DNA from: Hypomesus transpacificus
Lineage: Eukaryota > Chordata > Actinopteri > Osmeriformes > Osmeridae
Assembly (NCBI RefSeq): GCF_021917145.1
Contig: NC_061073.1
Location: forward strand, 15,473,507 to 15,537,506
Length of the DNA: 64,000 bases
Reading direction: 5' to 3'
Shown here: positions 32,851-45,561 of the stretch, in pieces
How positions within the stretch are numbered: the first letter of the stretch is position 1
Layout of the letters: every line of letters begins with the position of its first letter
Notes under the pieces: model-generated
Databases searched by the model: none
Seen by the model: only the letters and a program-made list of their open reading frames with translations
What the model was told of the DNA's origin: nothing
Made by a program: the position numbers and the translations under genes

Positions 32851-35007
32851 CAATGGTTGATTATGTACAGTTAGTGTTGACATCATTTCTACCCATAAGG
32901 CCATATTGCAGAAAAGGTCATATTGTAGGACCAGCTTGCTATGACATTTCCTTTCAAGTATTTAGACAGATAACAAGCTCATCTCTCACTTTGTCTCCAG
33001 AGGATGGTAGCAAGCTTCCTATAGACACTGTCCGGGCTCCCTGAAATGCCTGACTGTTCTTGGTAACATGTCTGTGCATTTGCAACCAGTGGTATCATCA
33101 ATCTATCTGACATTTGTGAGCATCTGAAAGTTTGGCTTACTTGCTGCGTCCTCCTTATCCCCCCCACCCCCATAACAGTGTCCCGTCCTCTTATGGGCCT
33201 GGTAGCCAGATGTCCTACATCATTCGGATGGAGTGAAAAAAATGAGTAGAGGAACAGCTGGAATAATTTCCCTGACATTCCCACACAAAGTTGCACTGAA
33301 GATTTGGTGGGGGTGACACAGAGACCACTGAGATGTGTTGGTTCAATTTATCAAAGATTTAAAAGTGTACGTTTTGAAATATACTCTCCGTATTGTGTCC
33401 TTTGGATTGCAAGGAGCCAGATGTTATGTAAAGTCATGAGACCCCAGACAAAGATGGAGTTCCCATCCATAGGAATCAAGCTGTAGTTCTCCCACACTCC
33501 CATCTGCTTGTCTCATCTGTGCATGAGCAGAGATAGACCACTGTCCTGAAGGGATGGAATTGCTGACAACAAGCTCAGCTCCTAATAAGGTAGGCTGAAC
33601 TGGCCGAGGCACACTCTCTGTAAATATCCCTTAGGTCTGAGAAAGACGGAGGAAGAGAGAGAGGAAGGGAGCTAGGGAGGAAGAGGGAAGCGGATGGATT
33701 GCAACCTTATATGGGCAAAGCACTTCTTTTCCCAGGGTTTGTGGCTCTGACCCACGGCATGCAGCCAGTAAAACTCCAAACAGCTCCTTTATGCCACCTA
33801 GAGATGGTTCTGCTTCACTGCTGTTTGAACTGTCAATGAAGCCCATGAAAGTAGGAGGATATCGAGGTGGCCTCTGTCATGATGCACAGTTGCCTGGTTG
33901 ATTTCACATTTGGTTAATAAGGGCCATTCTCTCATAACTTTAGGCTATTTATGTATTGTATTGTATACACATTTTTTGGTCAGTTTGACACAGCGACCTG
34001 CATGTCACTGGGTCATTTCATTGATTGTCATTCAAATCAATCCAAGTAGGTTGTATACAGAAAAAATACTCTACCCAATGTACCACAATAAAGTGTACAA
34101 TATATGTGGATCTGTCGGAAATTAGGGTGTGAACATGGATTGATGATTAAAACTGAAGAGACAGGCTACTTTGAGATAACCTATGAACTTCTGATCCTGG
34201 ACACGTTTTTAAACAAAAATACATCCATAAAATAAATCCAATCCGTACTTTAGTAATCCTGTTCAGACATGCGAATTCACCGAAGTCTGGGTATGACCAC
34301 AAGCATAGTCCCACCTACTCGACACAGCAAAACTGGTTGGAAGCTAAATTTACTGGTTTCTTTTTACAAATACACGGTTTCTCTTCGGATTGCTCAGATT
34401 GATCGTTGCAACAGTAACAGTAAACGTATCATCAAATCGTCAATGTTACTTTTTAAACAGCGTTCCCCCTTTTGCATACGGAGGCACCCCTTCTCTTCAC
34501 GTAAGAGTGCGACGAGAGCATGAGAATATTGCAAGGACTTTCATGGAAAATGCATTCCATGTGTTCACTGTAAAATTGTCCTTTCTAGAGTGGCAAGTAA
34601 AGACACTTTGACATTGTCTCTGAGACTTTTACGGATTCTCTATATTCTTTTAATCATCTCTTTTGAAATGATATTGGTATTTCAGTATATTTTGCAACTC
34701 ATTGTTTTGTGGTGAGGTGATCCATTTTACTCATATGGCTTGAATCTGTCGCTGTTAGCCAATGTTTAACTCGCTCACAAATCATGCCAATCATGCGTAA
34801 CTATACTAACCTTTGATGCCTATGCAGAAGTTCTTTTGTGAACTGTCAAGTTTGTGTCATTTGTTGACATTAGTACTATATAACTTTAATCCAATATGAT
34901 TATAATATCATTTTTTATGGTAGTTGTTTGTGTCTGTGTGTGACTTTTGTTCCAGGTACTTTATTGTTTAACCTTTAATCTTTCAAAGTGGACCGCACCT
35001 CCACACG
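32851..35007. other. Gap between ppp1r12c and pgghg
   Basis: About 2.1 kb without a recognised coding exon. The pgghg promoter and a noncoding first exon probably lie in the last kilobase; a TTCCAG acceptor-like site at about 34950-34956 just before the start codon suggests a spliced 5' UTR. Confidence 0.45.
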
Positions 35008-38000
35008 ATGGCCACTGATAAACCAGACCCCTACATCTTCAGCACAGATACATTACCCAATGACCCCCGCTACCTACCTCCACTGGCCAATGGGCTGCTT
35101 GGCTGGACAGTGTATAACAAAATCATGCACATGGGTGGAGTGTATAATGGCGAAGGTGGGGACTGTCACCGGGCAGATGTTCCTTGCCCCCTTGCTTTGA
35201 CGATGGAGACAGAGGAGCAAAGCAGGCACACCTACACCCTTAACACCCGAACAGGTAATAGTCGGCCTGTAGGCTTTGTGCTTTTTGGTGTAATGCTCTC
35301 TCAATGTTACTGGAATGATACTGTATCTGGTCACAGTTTTTCTTTCTACTAATTCACCGTGACGCAGAGTCTACTGTTGGCACAGACAAGGGGTCCCCAA
35401 ACTACAGCTTGAGGGTGGAATATGGCCCGCCCACACATTTGGACCGGCCCTATGAACAATGCCACAGACATATTTTGAAAATGTAATTTTAAATAGGCCT
35501 ATGTTTTAATCATATCATATTTGTATTTGATAATGAAGGTTGGCTTTCAAACTAAAATTCCCCTTAGTTATTACCTATTAAAATGTCCCTTATAATAAAC
35601 TCTCCACAATAATACTGGTTGTCACTCCGGCCCATGTAAGTTTCTGTTACAGACCGACCCGGCCCCACATTAAAGAAATGAAAAATGATCTGCCCCTTGC
35701 AGGAAAAAGTTTGGGGACCCCTGGCATAGACTATAAACTGGAGCACTGCTGGTATGAATTAGTATCTACTGCTTATAGCATCTCTCCTACTCTTTCTCTG
35801 TCTCCCCTTTCGATATGTTTGCCTCACAGGTGTGTTCACACATTCGTTAAGCACTGCTAGCATCACTGCTTCACAGTCTTTCTATGCTCATCGGCACCAT
35901 ACCAACCTGTTGGTCATGGAGATTTTGCTGGTGCGTCAGGAAGCCTCACAGGAATCAGTCACGGTGAAGCTGAAAAGTTCATACACACCTCACAGTAAAG
36001 ACATTATCTTCCAGTCTGCACCAGACTATAAAGGTGGGAGGTGAGGATATGCTCTGTGTAGAAACAAAGAAAGCATACTTTTTTTCATGTAGAAAAATGG
36101 TTATCTAACAGGATCATTCTTCCTTTCTTTAAAAGTCAGATTGGCATTTAGATACCACATGGTATTTGTTTTTATCCACCAGGCACATCCATGGACAGAC
36201 CACCACTGCTGAGGTCCCTAAAGGCACATGTACCAGTGTACACATGATATGGACCCCTACGGTGCCCTCTCTGACCTTACAACCGGAGCAGAGTCAGTCT
36301 CGCTGGGGGTTCATTGTAGCATTGTCCAACAGTGCAGAGGGGGCCGAGGCACATTATGACAGAGGTCTGGAGATGATGGCATTTGGGGACCTTCGTCCTT
36401 CCCACCAGCGGGCCTGGGAGGAGCTATGGGCGGACAGCTTGGTGGAGCTAACTGGACCTGATACACTTAGTAGAGCCCTGATTGGCTGCATGTTCTACCT
36501 AATCAGTGCCTTCCCTTACCTACATGAGGCCTCTAACTTTGGAGGGGTCAGTCCTGGAGGTCTGTCTAATGGAGGGGAGGGGCAGGACTACTGGGGTCAC
36601 GTGTTCTGGGACCAGGTGAGACTTGTGTTTACTGTAAACTTGAAAGAGAGACTGTTGTTTTTACAAAGATGTGGAGCTAATGGGTACCATTGTATTTACT
36701 CCATCCCTCTCTCACCCCTGTGTAGGACACATGGATGTATCCCAGTATTGCTCTCTTCTACCCTAAGTTCGCCCGGGCTGTGCTGGAGTACAGGGTGAGC
36801 ACAGTGGACGGGGCCAGAGACAATGCAGAGAAGCAGGGATACAAGGTAAGGAATAGGGGTGGGGGGGGGGGAATTGATTCACATTTGAATCGCGATTCAG
36901 TCTTCTAGCGATACACTTTGATTCACAAATGTAAAAAATCGATATCATATTTTTTTTTTTTTTAATAAAAAATACCAAAGAATTGTGAATCGATTCGTGA
37001 CCCCAAGAATCGAATCATGAGGTACCAAAAGATTCCCACCCCTAGTAAAGAACTACCTCTGGAGATTTAACTTCTAACCATCTACCAAAAGGTTCATGAA
37101 AGCATCTTTGAATCAGTCAAATCTTGTGAACGCTCATGTGATGTGTTAAGGCCGGCTGCAGTGGATCTTCTTTTGAACAGATGGTATCCCAACAGGGACT
37201 CAAGTTCCCGTGGGAGAGTGCTGTGTCAGGAAGAGAGGTTTGTCCCGAGGACATCTATGGAAAACAGGAAATCCATATCAATGGAGATATCACCCTTGCT
37301 TTCCAACACTACCTTTACCTCACACAGGTATTTCATGATCTGTGTCGTTCGTTTCACGAGTGTAGTCTCTGTCCTCTGTCCACCTTTGTACAGCTGCTTT
37401 GTCTGACTGTTCCAGGATCTGTCCATGTTCACTGAGGGCCGAGGCAGTGAGGTGATTTGGGGGGTGGCAGATTACTGGGTTTCTAGAGTAACCTGGAGCT
37501 CAGAAGAAGAGAACTATCACATCTTGGGTAAAGTGACATTAACGATATTGTATGAAGCCACTTCACAGGCAATAACTCCAATTTGCTGATGATATAACTG
37601 TCCTTGAAGTATTAAGAATGCCATAGAACACTTCCAAAACAATTGCATAATTATTCCCAGATTTGAGATATGTTAATATGTATAGCTTTTCATTCATTGT
37701 CCAACTTGTTTCCTTGTCTCTCAGGTGTCATGCCACCTGATGAGTATTACTACGATGTCAACAACTCTGTGTACACTAACACAGTGGCCAAATTCAGGTA
37801 CAAAAATGTGCTCATTCACCAGGACCCAAAATGCATGAATTTTTTTTATATTCTCTGTCTCTTAGTCTCCAGTTTGCTGTGGAGTTGGCTGGTCTGCTCA
37901 ACTACCCAGCGCCCCCAGAGTGGCAGCAGATAGCTGACCAAATCAAAATTCCATTTGACCCAGAAATTAAATATCACCCTGAATTTGATGGCTATAAGAA

Positions 38001-39469
38001 AGGTGAGCTTTCTCTGTAAAAAGCCCTGTCCTTTTGCAGAACAATTGAACAATAACTAATTGACTGTCAATCCGAGTTTACGGGAAGAAGCTATCTGTTT
38101 GTCCGGATTTTAAAACCTCAGACGATAGCTTTGTCCATTGTTATGATGGTATACCATTGCTGAAATTCTTTTTTTTATAGTGATGTTAAATGTTCTGTCG
38201 GCTTCCCAGGTCACCCAGTGAAGCAGGCAGACACAGTGATGTTGGGTTATCCTCTGGGCCTGCCAATGACTCCAGAAGTCAGAAGGAATGACCTGGAGTT
38301 ATATGAGGCTGTCACAGATCCCCATGGTCCTGCCATGACATGGGTAAATTACCGACTACATTGCACTCTAAATGGCAATTATACTACATGCAACAGTAAG
38401 ATGTAATGCTTTGAGTTTATCTCTCCCATTGCAAGAGTATGTTTGCAGTAGGTTGGCTGGAGCTGGGAGAGGCTGAGAAAGCTCAACAAGAACTTCAGAA
38501 ATGCTTCAAAAATATCCAGGGCCCATTCCAGGTCAGAGTGATGTTGATTATTCCTGCTGAACTGAACTATCTCCTTCTTTCTGTCACTCTTTGTCCCATA
38601 AACATGGCTTGTGAGTGTGTGTACTTTTATTTTTAAGGTATGGAGTGAGTCAACAGATGGTTCTGGTGCAGTAAACTTTCTCACAGGCATGGGGGGATTT
38701 CTGCAAGCTGTGCTGTTTGGCTATACTGGCTTCAGGTAAGTTTTACCCTCTCACCATACTTTTCCTAAACCTTTAGTCCAACAAAAGAGTGTGCCTTAAC
38801 TCTATCGCTTATGTTTTGTCTTCTCAGAGTACAGAAGGATTGTCTCGCCTTTGCCCCACTCCTGCCCAATGACATATCTCAGCTTTGTTTAAGGGGTGTA
38901 AGTTACCTTGGTGCTAAGATGGACTGGTTGGTTAGGGCACAGGAAGTGTGCATTATTCTGAGGGAACAGGAAGATGCCAAACCCTGTCCTCTGCAGGTCA
39001 TTCTGAAATCCTCAGGAACCAAAATCCCTCTCATACCAGGTAATACAAAATGCAATGCAAAAATGCTGATGTTTATGAAGCATGCATCACTCATGAAATA
39101 TTTGCTGGTGCTGCACAGTAGCTTACATTTATGGAAACTGTGTATGACAGTAAGTCAAGCTGGTTAATTTCGAAGTCTTTAAAAGTTGTGTGTTTTGACG
39201 GCTCCTATTCATTCATTACAATCTTAAAAAGCTTTATTTGTTAAATTGGTCATTTTCCCAGATCAGGGAACTGTACAAAGTTTGACAAAACATCTGGAGA
39301 GTTTTTGATTAACTTAGTCAAACAACTCTTTTTTTTTTATTCCTTACACGATGACCACAACTTACTCTTTCTTTTACTGGCTGTTTCCTCAGGAAAACCA
39401 GTGACTTTTCCTCAAGAGGCGGGGGAAATCTGTAGACTGGACTCAACGTTGTCTTGTGGGCCAAACTGA
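35008..39469 (+). CDS. pgghg: Protein-glucosylgalactosylhydroxylysine glucosidase (acid trehalase-like, GH65)
   Basis: Thirteen exons: 35008-35254, 35830-36040, 36183-36615, 36726-36845, 37196-37327, 37416-37527, 37725-37797, 37866-38002, 38210-38343, 38436-38531, 38638-38735, 38828-39039, 39393-39469; 693 residues (human 737). The fold is the GH65 (alpha/alpha)6 family. The enzyme removes glucose from Glc-Gal-hydroxylysine of collagens. The three acidic residues reported for human (Asp301, Glu430, Glu574) map with a constant offset of five: Asp296 in FWDQD, Glu425 in PPDEY, Glu569 in VWSES. Other hallmarks: [45 protein letters not shown]. The usual start (MATDKPDP) has no competing upstream in-frame ATG. 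Exon 5 could instead start at 37181 with five extra residues. Introns 1 and 4 each hold a hAT MITE. Confidence 0.94.
35388..35723. mobile_element. hAT-type nonautonomous element (MITE), 336 bp, in pgghg intron 1
   Basis: Terminal inverted repeats of AGGGGTCCCCAAACT type at both ends, flanked by 8-bp target duplications GCACAGAC (35380-35387) and GCATAGAC (35724-35731) that differ at one base. Eight-base duplications and these ends are typical of hAT transposons. There is no transposase ORF inside. Confidence 0.88.
36854..37044. mobile_element. hAT-type MITE, 191 bp, inserted at the pgghg exon-4 donor
   Basis: Ends read TAGGGGTGGG and CCCACCCCTA. The inner sequence is strongly self-complementary, with AATCGATTC-type blocks on both sides of an A/T run. 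Flanking 8-bp copies are GTAAGGAA (36846-36853) and GTAAAGAA (37045-37052). The left flank is exactly the 5' splice site of the exon ending at 36845. Confidence 0.88.
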
Positions 39470-40250
39470 GGAATGTACTGTATTTATACTGTGTTTATTT
39501 GATAGTAGGGAGTGTGCACTTAAATGCGACAAAACCGCTGTAGTCCATGTCTTCATGTTTTTTTTATACACTTTGATACAATCTACATTATAAAAACAGG
39601 AATGCATTTTATTCCTAATATGATACTATAATAAATTGTGCTTGAAATATACCTAATAATCATCGGGTCCCTGTGAGTCTAGATCACACATACACTTTAT
39701 TGACAGATAAATCTTAATTCACAAATCTGTCTTTGGGGTTCATTTATGGTTAAGTAGACAATTTATATAATTTAATATACTTGATTAAATGTAAAACAAT
39801 GTTAAAACACTCCAAGTTCATGTCCCCATGACAACAGTTCTGAGAGGGTATCAACATACTTTGCCAGTACATGCTTAATTAGAATGGATTTGTTGAGCGA
39901 ACGTGTGAGGCAGAAGTATAATTGAGACGTCTATGAATATCCTACCTTGTTGAGAGCTATGCACGTGACTTGTTTTATTTTTAAAATGACAGGCGTGTTA
40001 CCTGATAGTTTGTATGTTGGAATTGAGTAAAATGGCAATAGAAAAAACATTTATCATTAGATGTTCGTTGTTTTTATTTTTTATTTTAAAACTGGGGCGC
40101 GGGGGGGCACTGGTGTTATAGATTATTTTCCCTTTCCCTATTCTTTGTTGTTGCTCTCACGCTAACGTGCGAGATTCAGACCCAACTGCGCGGTCGCATT
40201 CTGCCTCTACTTCCCCCCTCCCCCGCGGCCTGGCTTGAGATGAGTGGAAG
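39470..40250. other. pgghg 3' end and ube2q2 promoter
   Basis: A canonical AATAAA at 39630-39635 gives pgghg a short 3' UTR of about 170 bases. The segment at about 40090-40250 is GC- and CpG-rich with no TATA box and is the probable ube2q2 promoter and 5' UTR. The two genes are only about 0.6 kb apart. Confidence 0.65.
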
Positions 40251-42713
40251 ATGTCGGTTTCGGGGCTGAAGGCCGAATTGAAGTTTTTGGAGTCAATTTT
40301 TGACCCAAATCACGAACGATTCAGAATCATTGACTGGAAGCCCGATGAGCTTAGTTGTCAGTTCAATGTAACAGGGGAAAAGCTGCTGATAATACACTGC
40401 AACATCACGGTAAGAACAGGCCAGCTTCGTTAGCTCAGTAGACCAAACACAGGCTTTGCTGGTACTCGCTAGCTAAGAGGAAGCGACAAAAATGACGATT
40501 TCAGAATTCAGATCAACACCAGAGAAACCAACAAACACTCCAGCTTGTTTGCTAATTTACCGTAGCGTTGGCTATTTATCAGAATATCAGAGACTGCCAC
40601 ATTCAGCAAAAATTTTGAACTTTACCCAGCCTGTTAAGTAGTTTGTGTCTTGTCTTGCAAGAAATGTTACCTAGCTGGCGAGCTAACTTGCCCACAAGGC
40701 TAGCCTAGCTAGCGTAGTTAGCTGGCTACCAGCTAACCTAGCAAGGCAATTTCTGCATAGCGTCAGCTACACTCACTCAGCATAGATTACCATCAAGCAA
40801 CCCCATCGTTAGCTAGCTTCTCCCTAGCTAGCGATGCATGTTGTACATGTATTACTAGTACTTGGTATTTTTTTTACATACAACAGACAATTGCACTAGG
40901 AATATTCGTAAAACAATGCATGGCATTAAATATCAAATTGACTTGGTCAGTTGGCTAGCTTTAAGCTTTCATGGCCAGCTGATTTAGCTAGGCTATTTGT
41001 TTACATGTAGCTTACTGGCTAGTTGCTAGCATGGTAGACTTCCATGACAACAAATATTATTTCGTAAAGCAATACCTTGTTTAGCAAATGTATGTATTTG
41101 TGTTAACCAAGGCTACTTTAAAGGTGACAGGGCAAGACCAAGCACAATGCTTTTAATTAAATGGGAAATGGATTATGTAAACTATAAAAATGTATCCTGA
41201 AAAATGGTAGTCCGTGAGCACTTTGGCATGGCCTTTTCTTATGGAAGTCTGCTTTCCTCAAAGACTGCTACTCACCCTCTATGTGTTTTCAGACTAAATG
41301 TCAATAATTTTGCTGTCAAGCCATTCCTTGAGTTTACAAACGGCTTGTCCTTACGGAGTGCTATATGACTTGGGGAATTCAGTTTTAGCCTATATTCAGT
41401 CATCTGCTTTCCACCTCACTGCACAGGAGTCCTATCCTTCAACATCCCCGATATGGTTTGTTGACTCTGATGATCCAAGTCTTGCAGAAGTGTTGGAGCG
41501 CTTGGAGGACGTAAGGAAAGGCAGCTCTTTGGTGAGTCACATGATTGCCACGGTCTTGGAATCATGCCATCCATTATTTTAATCATGGACAGGCCCCACC
41601 TTGACCCATCTGATGTGCATGATTGTGCAGTGTTATGTGAAGAATGTGAACACATCTTCATATTTATTTATTTTTCGTAACTTTCCAGCTCCTTCAGCAG
41701 CTTAAGCGACTCATATGCGACCTCTGTCGCCTGTACAACCTGCCTCAACATCCTGATGTAGAGATGCTTGATCAGCCTCTACCAGCCGGGCCCATCAACC
41801 CAGAGCGCAAGGTAGTATCATATATTTCAGATCGGTCAATAATGCTAAACAAATGCTCTCAATGCCTCTCCATATAATGTCTCTCCTTCTCGATAGCACG
41901 GGCCTGCAGATGAGGTGACATCTGAAGAGGAGGAGGAAGAAGAGATGGGAGAGGTGATTATCTAAGCTCTCTTATGACCTCATGAGTGTTTAGATGTGGG
42001 GCTTGTTGTTATTATCAGTGACCTATGCACTTTGTAAAGTTCTCTCTTGGAAGTCGCTTTGGATAAAAGCGTCTGCTAAATGAATAAATGTAAATGTAGA
42101 TGACATTGCTGTGCGAATATTCATCTGTGAACTGTGGCAGCAGGACATCGAGGATCTCGACCATTATGAGATGAAAGAGGAGGAGCCTGTAGATGGAAAG
42201 AAGTCAGAGGACGATGGAATAGAGAAGGAAAATCTGGCCATCTTGGAGAAGATTCGTAAAAACCAGAGGCAGGACCACTTGAACGTAAGTGCTCATTCGG
42301 TAAGGTGCTTTTCTCGTTTTTTTCGGAGGGGGTAATTGGGCACATTTTGATATTGTGGTTCCATTATTGTAATCAATACCCAGGCAGTTTTGACCACCCA
42401 TTTTGTTGTTATATTTCAGGGTGCAGTCTCTGGTTCAGTCCAAGCCTCTGATCGTCTTATGAAGGAACTCCGGGAGATCTACAGATCACAGAGTTATAAG
42501 ACAGGCAAGTGCCAGTTTATTACAAATGGATTCCCCAACCTTTGTATTGGTATACTTATTCATAACTGATTTTCTATTGTGTAAATATGTATTTATTGTC
42601 CTATGTATTTTGTTGTTGTTGATGCAGGTATTTATTCAGTGGAACTAGTCAGTGACAGCCTATATGAGTGGCATGTCAAAATAAGGACGTAAGTTCTCAT
42701 GTACTAAAAGCAA

Positions 42714-42760
<47 letters not shown>

Positions 42761-44105
42761 TCACTCTAATATTTTTCAGCTTCTGTGTTAGAATCCAACT
42801 GAGGTCCAGTTACTTGTACTTTACAGGGTAGACCCAGACAGTCCCCTGCATAGTGACTTGCTGGTCTTAAAAGAGAAGGAAGGCGTGGACTACATTCTAC
42901 TAAATTTTGCATATAAAGTAAGTGGTCTTCTGTGACTTCAGAAAAGCACCCATGGACATGTATAGCTTCTGAACTGACGTTTTCTTGTTTTGCTTTGGCA
43001 GGATAATTTTCCTTTTGATCCACCTTTTGTACGAGTAGTTTCACCTGTGCTCTCTGGAGGGTAAGCTCTCAGTGCCTTTTAGATTATTATTTTTACACCC
43101 TGTTGTACATTGCCACCTACATACATACATTATTATGACAAGTCTCTTGTGTAAAAGCTTTTTTGAATACCAAAGACATTGTATCTAAAATGTGACTACA
43201 ACAGTTAGACTGGTAAATGATGAAAAGTGCAGCAAAATTAATGGGTTATATCCATAATAAAATGATGGATATATGATCCTCGACAATTTTTTATGCAAAC
43301 GAGGGAAAACAATGCTGATAATGTGGAAAACAATGCTGTGATAATGTGGAAAACAATGCTGTAATTAGCATTGTTTTCCACATTATCAGCAAGTTTTCCC
43401 TCGTACTGATAACCATCTAAGAAATACACTTTGTATTAATCTGTATTAACCTTTACATTCAGTAATCCATACTGACAGCCCTGGCTTAATGCATTACATA
43501 TTCTATTTCAGTTATGTCCTTGGTGGGGGAGCCTTGTGTATGGAACTGCTCACAAAACAGGTTTGTTTATTCGTTAACCTTTTTGCATACTCTCCTAACT
43601 CCTTAAGTTGACTGCATGATGTGATTTTTGTGTTCTTTTGTGTGTTGCACCAGGGATGGAGCAGTGCCTATTCCATAGAGTCTGTTATCATGCAGATTAA
43701 TGCTACCCTAGTCAAGGGAAAAGCCAGAGTGCAGTTTGGAGCCAATAAGGTAACAGAAAAAAACATTGCATGTGTATAATTTGACAGTTGACTATTACGT
43801 TTGAGTACTGGATGCTGGGTGACACGTTTGTTGAGCCATATGTCTCATACGATCTGTGATCAACCTATCTTTTCTGCACATCAAGTTGTGAACCTACCAT
43901 GCATTTTATTGTCTTTCAGAATCAGTACAATCTTGCAAGAGCACAACAGTCGTACAAATCCCTTGTGCAGATTCATGAAAAGAATGGTACGGGTTGGTTT
44001 CCGTAAAATATTGCAGGAATTATCTTTGATTTTGTGCATTAGTCCACATGTATGTTCTTCTTTCCCTCACCAGGCTGGTACACACCTCCTAAAGAGGATG
44101 GATAA
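40251..44105 (+). CDS. ube2q2: Ubiquitin-conjugating enzyme E2 Q2
   Basis: Thirteen exons: 40251-40409, 41427-41531, 41689-41811, 41897-41953, 42144-42284, 42420-42504, 42628-42688, 42827-42917, 43002-43060, 43512-43560, 43654-43749, 43920-43986, 44074-44105; 374 residues (human 375). The N-terminal region ([17 protein letters not shown]) is the RWD-like part specific to UBE2Q proteins. An acidic linker follows (EEEEEEMGE, then [14 protein letters not shown]). The C-terminal UBC domain has the active-site cysteine in GGALCMEL (Cys303; human Cys304). It transfers ubiquitin from E1 to E3 or substrate. The N-terminal loop found in human UBE2Q2 is shorter here. The UBE2Q1 paralogue is the alternative, but the start, the end (WYTPPKEDG) and the scamp5 neighbour favour Q2. 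The exon ending at 42504 is followed by a GC donor. Confidence 0.95.
42050..42100 (+). mobile_element. SINE 3' tail relic in ube2q2 intron 4
   Basis: The stretch around GTCGCTTTGGATAAAAGCGT followed by CTGCTAAATGAATAAATGTA matches the conserved tail of the full-length SINEs in this window. It ends about 43 bases before exon 5, in an intron of only 190 bases. Confidence 0.8.
42719..42757. repeat. (CA)n microsatellite in ube2q2 intron 7
   Basis: About 19 CA units between exons 7 and 8. Confidence 0.97.
43300..43403. repeat. Near-perfect inverted repeat (36-bp arms) in ube2q2 intron 9
   Basis: Arms at 43300-43335 and 43368-43403 pair at 34 of 36 positions, the two mismatches being adjacent. 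The loop of about 32 bases contains a further partial copy of the arm (TAATGTGGAAAACAATGCTG), so a local tandem duplication accompanies the inversion. No flanking duplication or known element end was noticed. Confidence 0.92.
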
Positions 44106-45047
44106 GAAGCCACTTCCTTAATGCACTGGGAACATGTCTGGGTCAAAAGCTCCTTTTATTTTTTCTTCTTTTTTTTGTGAACTTTTTTTTTGTGAACTTT
44201 TGACTAACTGGGAGTATATCATCGTACTCATGGAAACCTTCTGACAAATCCTTCCATCTTGTTGACTCAGTAGACTCATTTGGCTGTACCACTGTGGGAA
44301 AGAGACTCCTGCCTCGCTTTGCTTTCCCTCTCGAATTCATCAAGGTGAAGGAGCTGAACATCAGTGGTCGTACATCTTTAAATATGTTCATTTTTTTCTC
44401 GAAAGCTTTTCCCCCTTAAATTGCGAAGAAAAACCGCATGTCTGCTTGAAAAAGTGGGCTCGACCATCCTCAAAGTGAGTACCTATCTGACACCAGATGG
44501 GCCAAAGTCAAAGAGAAACTGGTATCTTCTTATCTTCATCCTCCTTTTAGTTCAAGCTGCCAGCTCTTACAGTCAAGGCAATGGATTTTAACAAAAGCTT
44601 TTGTGAAATCATTTAAATTGGAAGATGGATACTGAAGATGTTTAAGTGATGTGCCACTGCTATAAATTCTATTGATGGCTTTTTTTCTTATTTTGTGTAA
44701 AATGTACTGGTACAAAATGCATTGTAAAACATATTGTACTCTGAAAATGATACTTGCTGGATTTATGATCCTTGTATAAGAATGTTACTGAAAGGTGATT
44801 GCGCAGGGGTGGGGTGGTCTTGGAAATTTGATTGGATAGCACAGTCCCTACATTCTAGCACTATCTTGTAGCATGAGGCCATTTACCCAATTACCACAAG
44901 ACCAATGTTTGTGAAAGTAAAGCTTAATCCTGGCAATGCATTATTTTGAGACTGAGCTCCACACAGCATTTGTGAATGGATTCACCTGTCTAAAATGTAA
45001 CTTTTGGCAGTAGTGATGCGCTGATCCAGAATGTAGTTATTCTACGC

Positions 45048-45259
45048 CAGGGTTCTCCGATCCTGGTCCTCGAGAGCCGCTGTCCAGAATGTTTTAGATG
45101 TTTCCCTGCTCCAGCACACCTGTTTCAAATGAATGGGTCGTTATCAAGCGCTGTGGAAGCCGGGTAATGACCATTCATTTGAATCAGGTGAGCTGGAGCA
45201 GGGAAACATCTAAAACATGCAGGACAGCGGCTCTCGAGGACCAGGATTGGAGAACCCTG
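45048..45259. mobile_element. Palindromic hAT-type MITE, 212 bp, in ube2q2 3' UTR
   Basis: Ends CAGGGTTCTCC and GGAGAACCCTG are perfect inverted repeats. The arms stay complementary for most of the length (GGTCCTCGAGAGCCG with CGGCTCTCGAGGACC; GATGTTTCCCTGCTCCAG with CTGGAGCAGGGAAACATC). Flanking 8-bp duplications TTCTACGC (45040-45047) and TTCTATGC (45260-45267) differ at one base. A diverged relative of one arm lies at about 60258-60335. Confidence 0.92.
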
Positions 45260-45559
45260 TTCTATGCCATAAGAGCAAAACATGGTTCTCTAAAATAATT
45301 TTTAGAGTATTTTGACCTCCCCTGCTATTGTTTGATCTCCCAGATAACTTGTATAATGATTAATGTATTGCCTTTTCTCCATGAACATACAGGTTAGGTT
45401 GTACAATGAAACAGCAAAGCCATGGTTCACTGGTTAGCTAGTTGTTACAGAAAGGGGCCTTAAAGCAGTTATTTGTGGTATTTGTGGATCTGTACAGTTT
45501 ATTCTACATTCTTGCAGCAAAATTGTTACACATTCTCAGTCTTAAAGGTAATTATGGTC

Positions 45560-45561
<2 letters not shown>

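Noticed and set aside
43801-44121. 106-residue frame over the last ube2q2 exons
   Set aside because: Shadow frame crossing exon 12, intron and exon 13; the real frame gives WYTPPKEDG and a stop at 44105.
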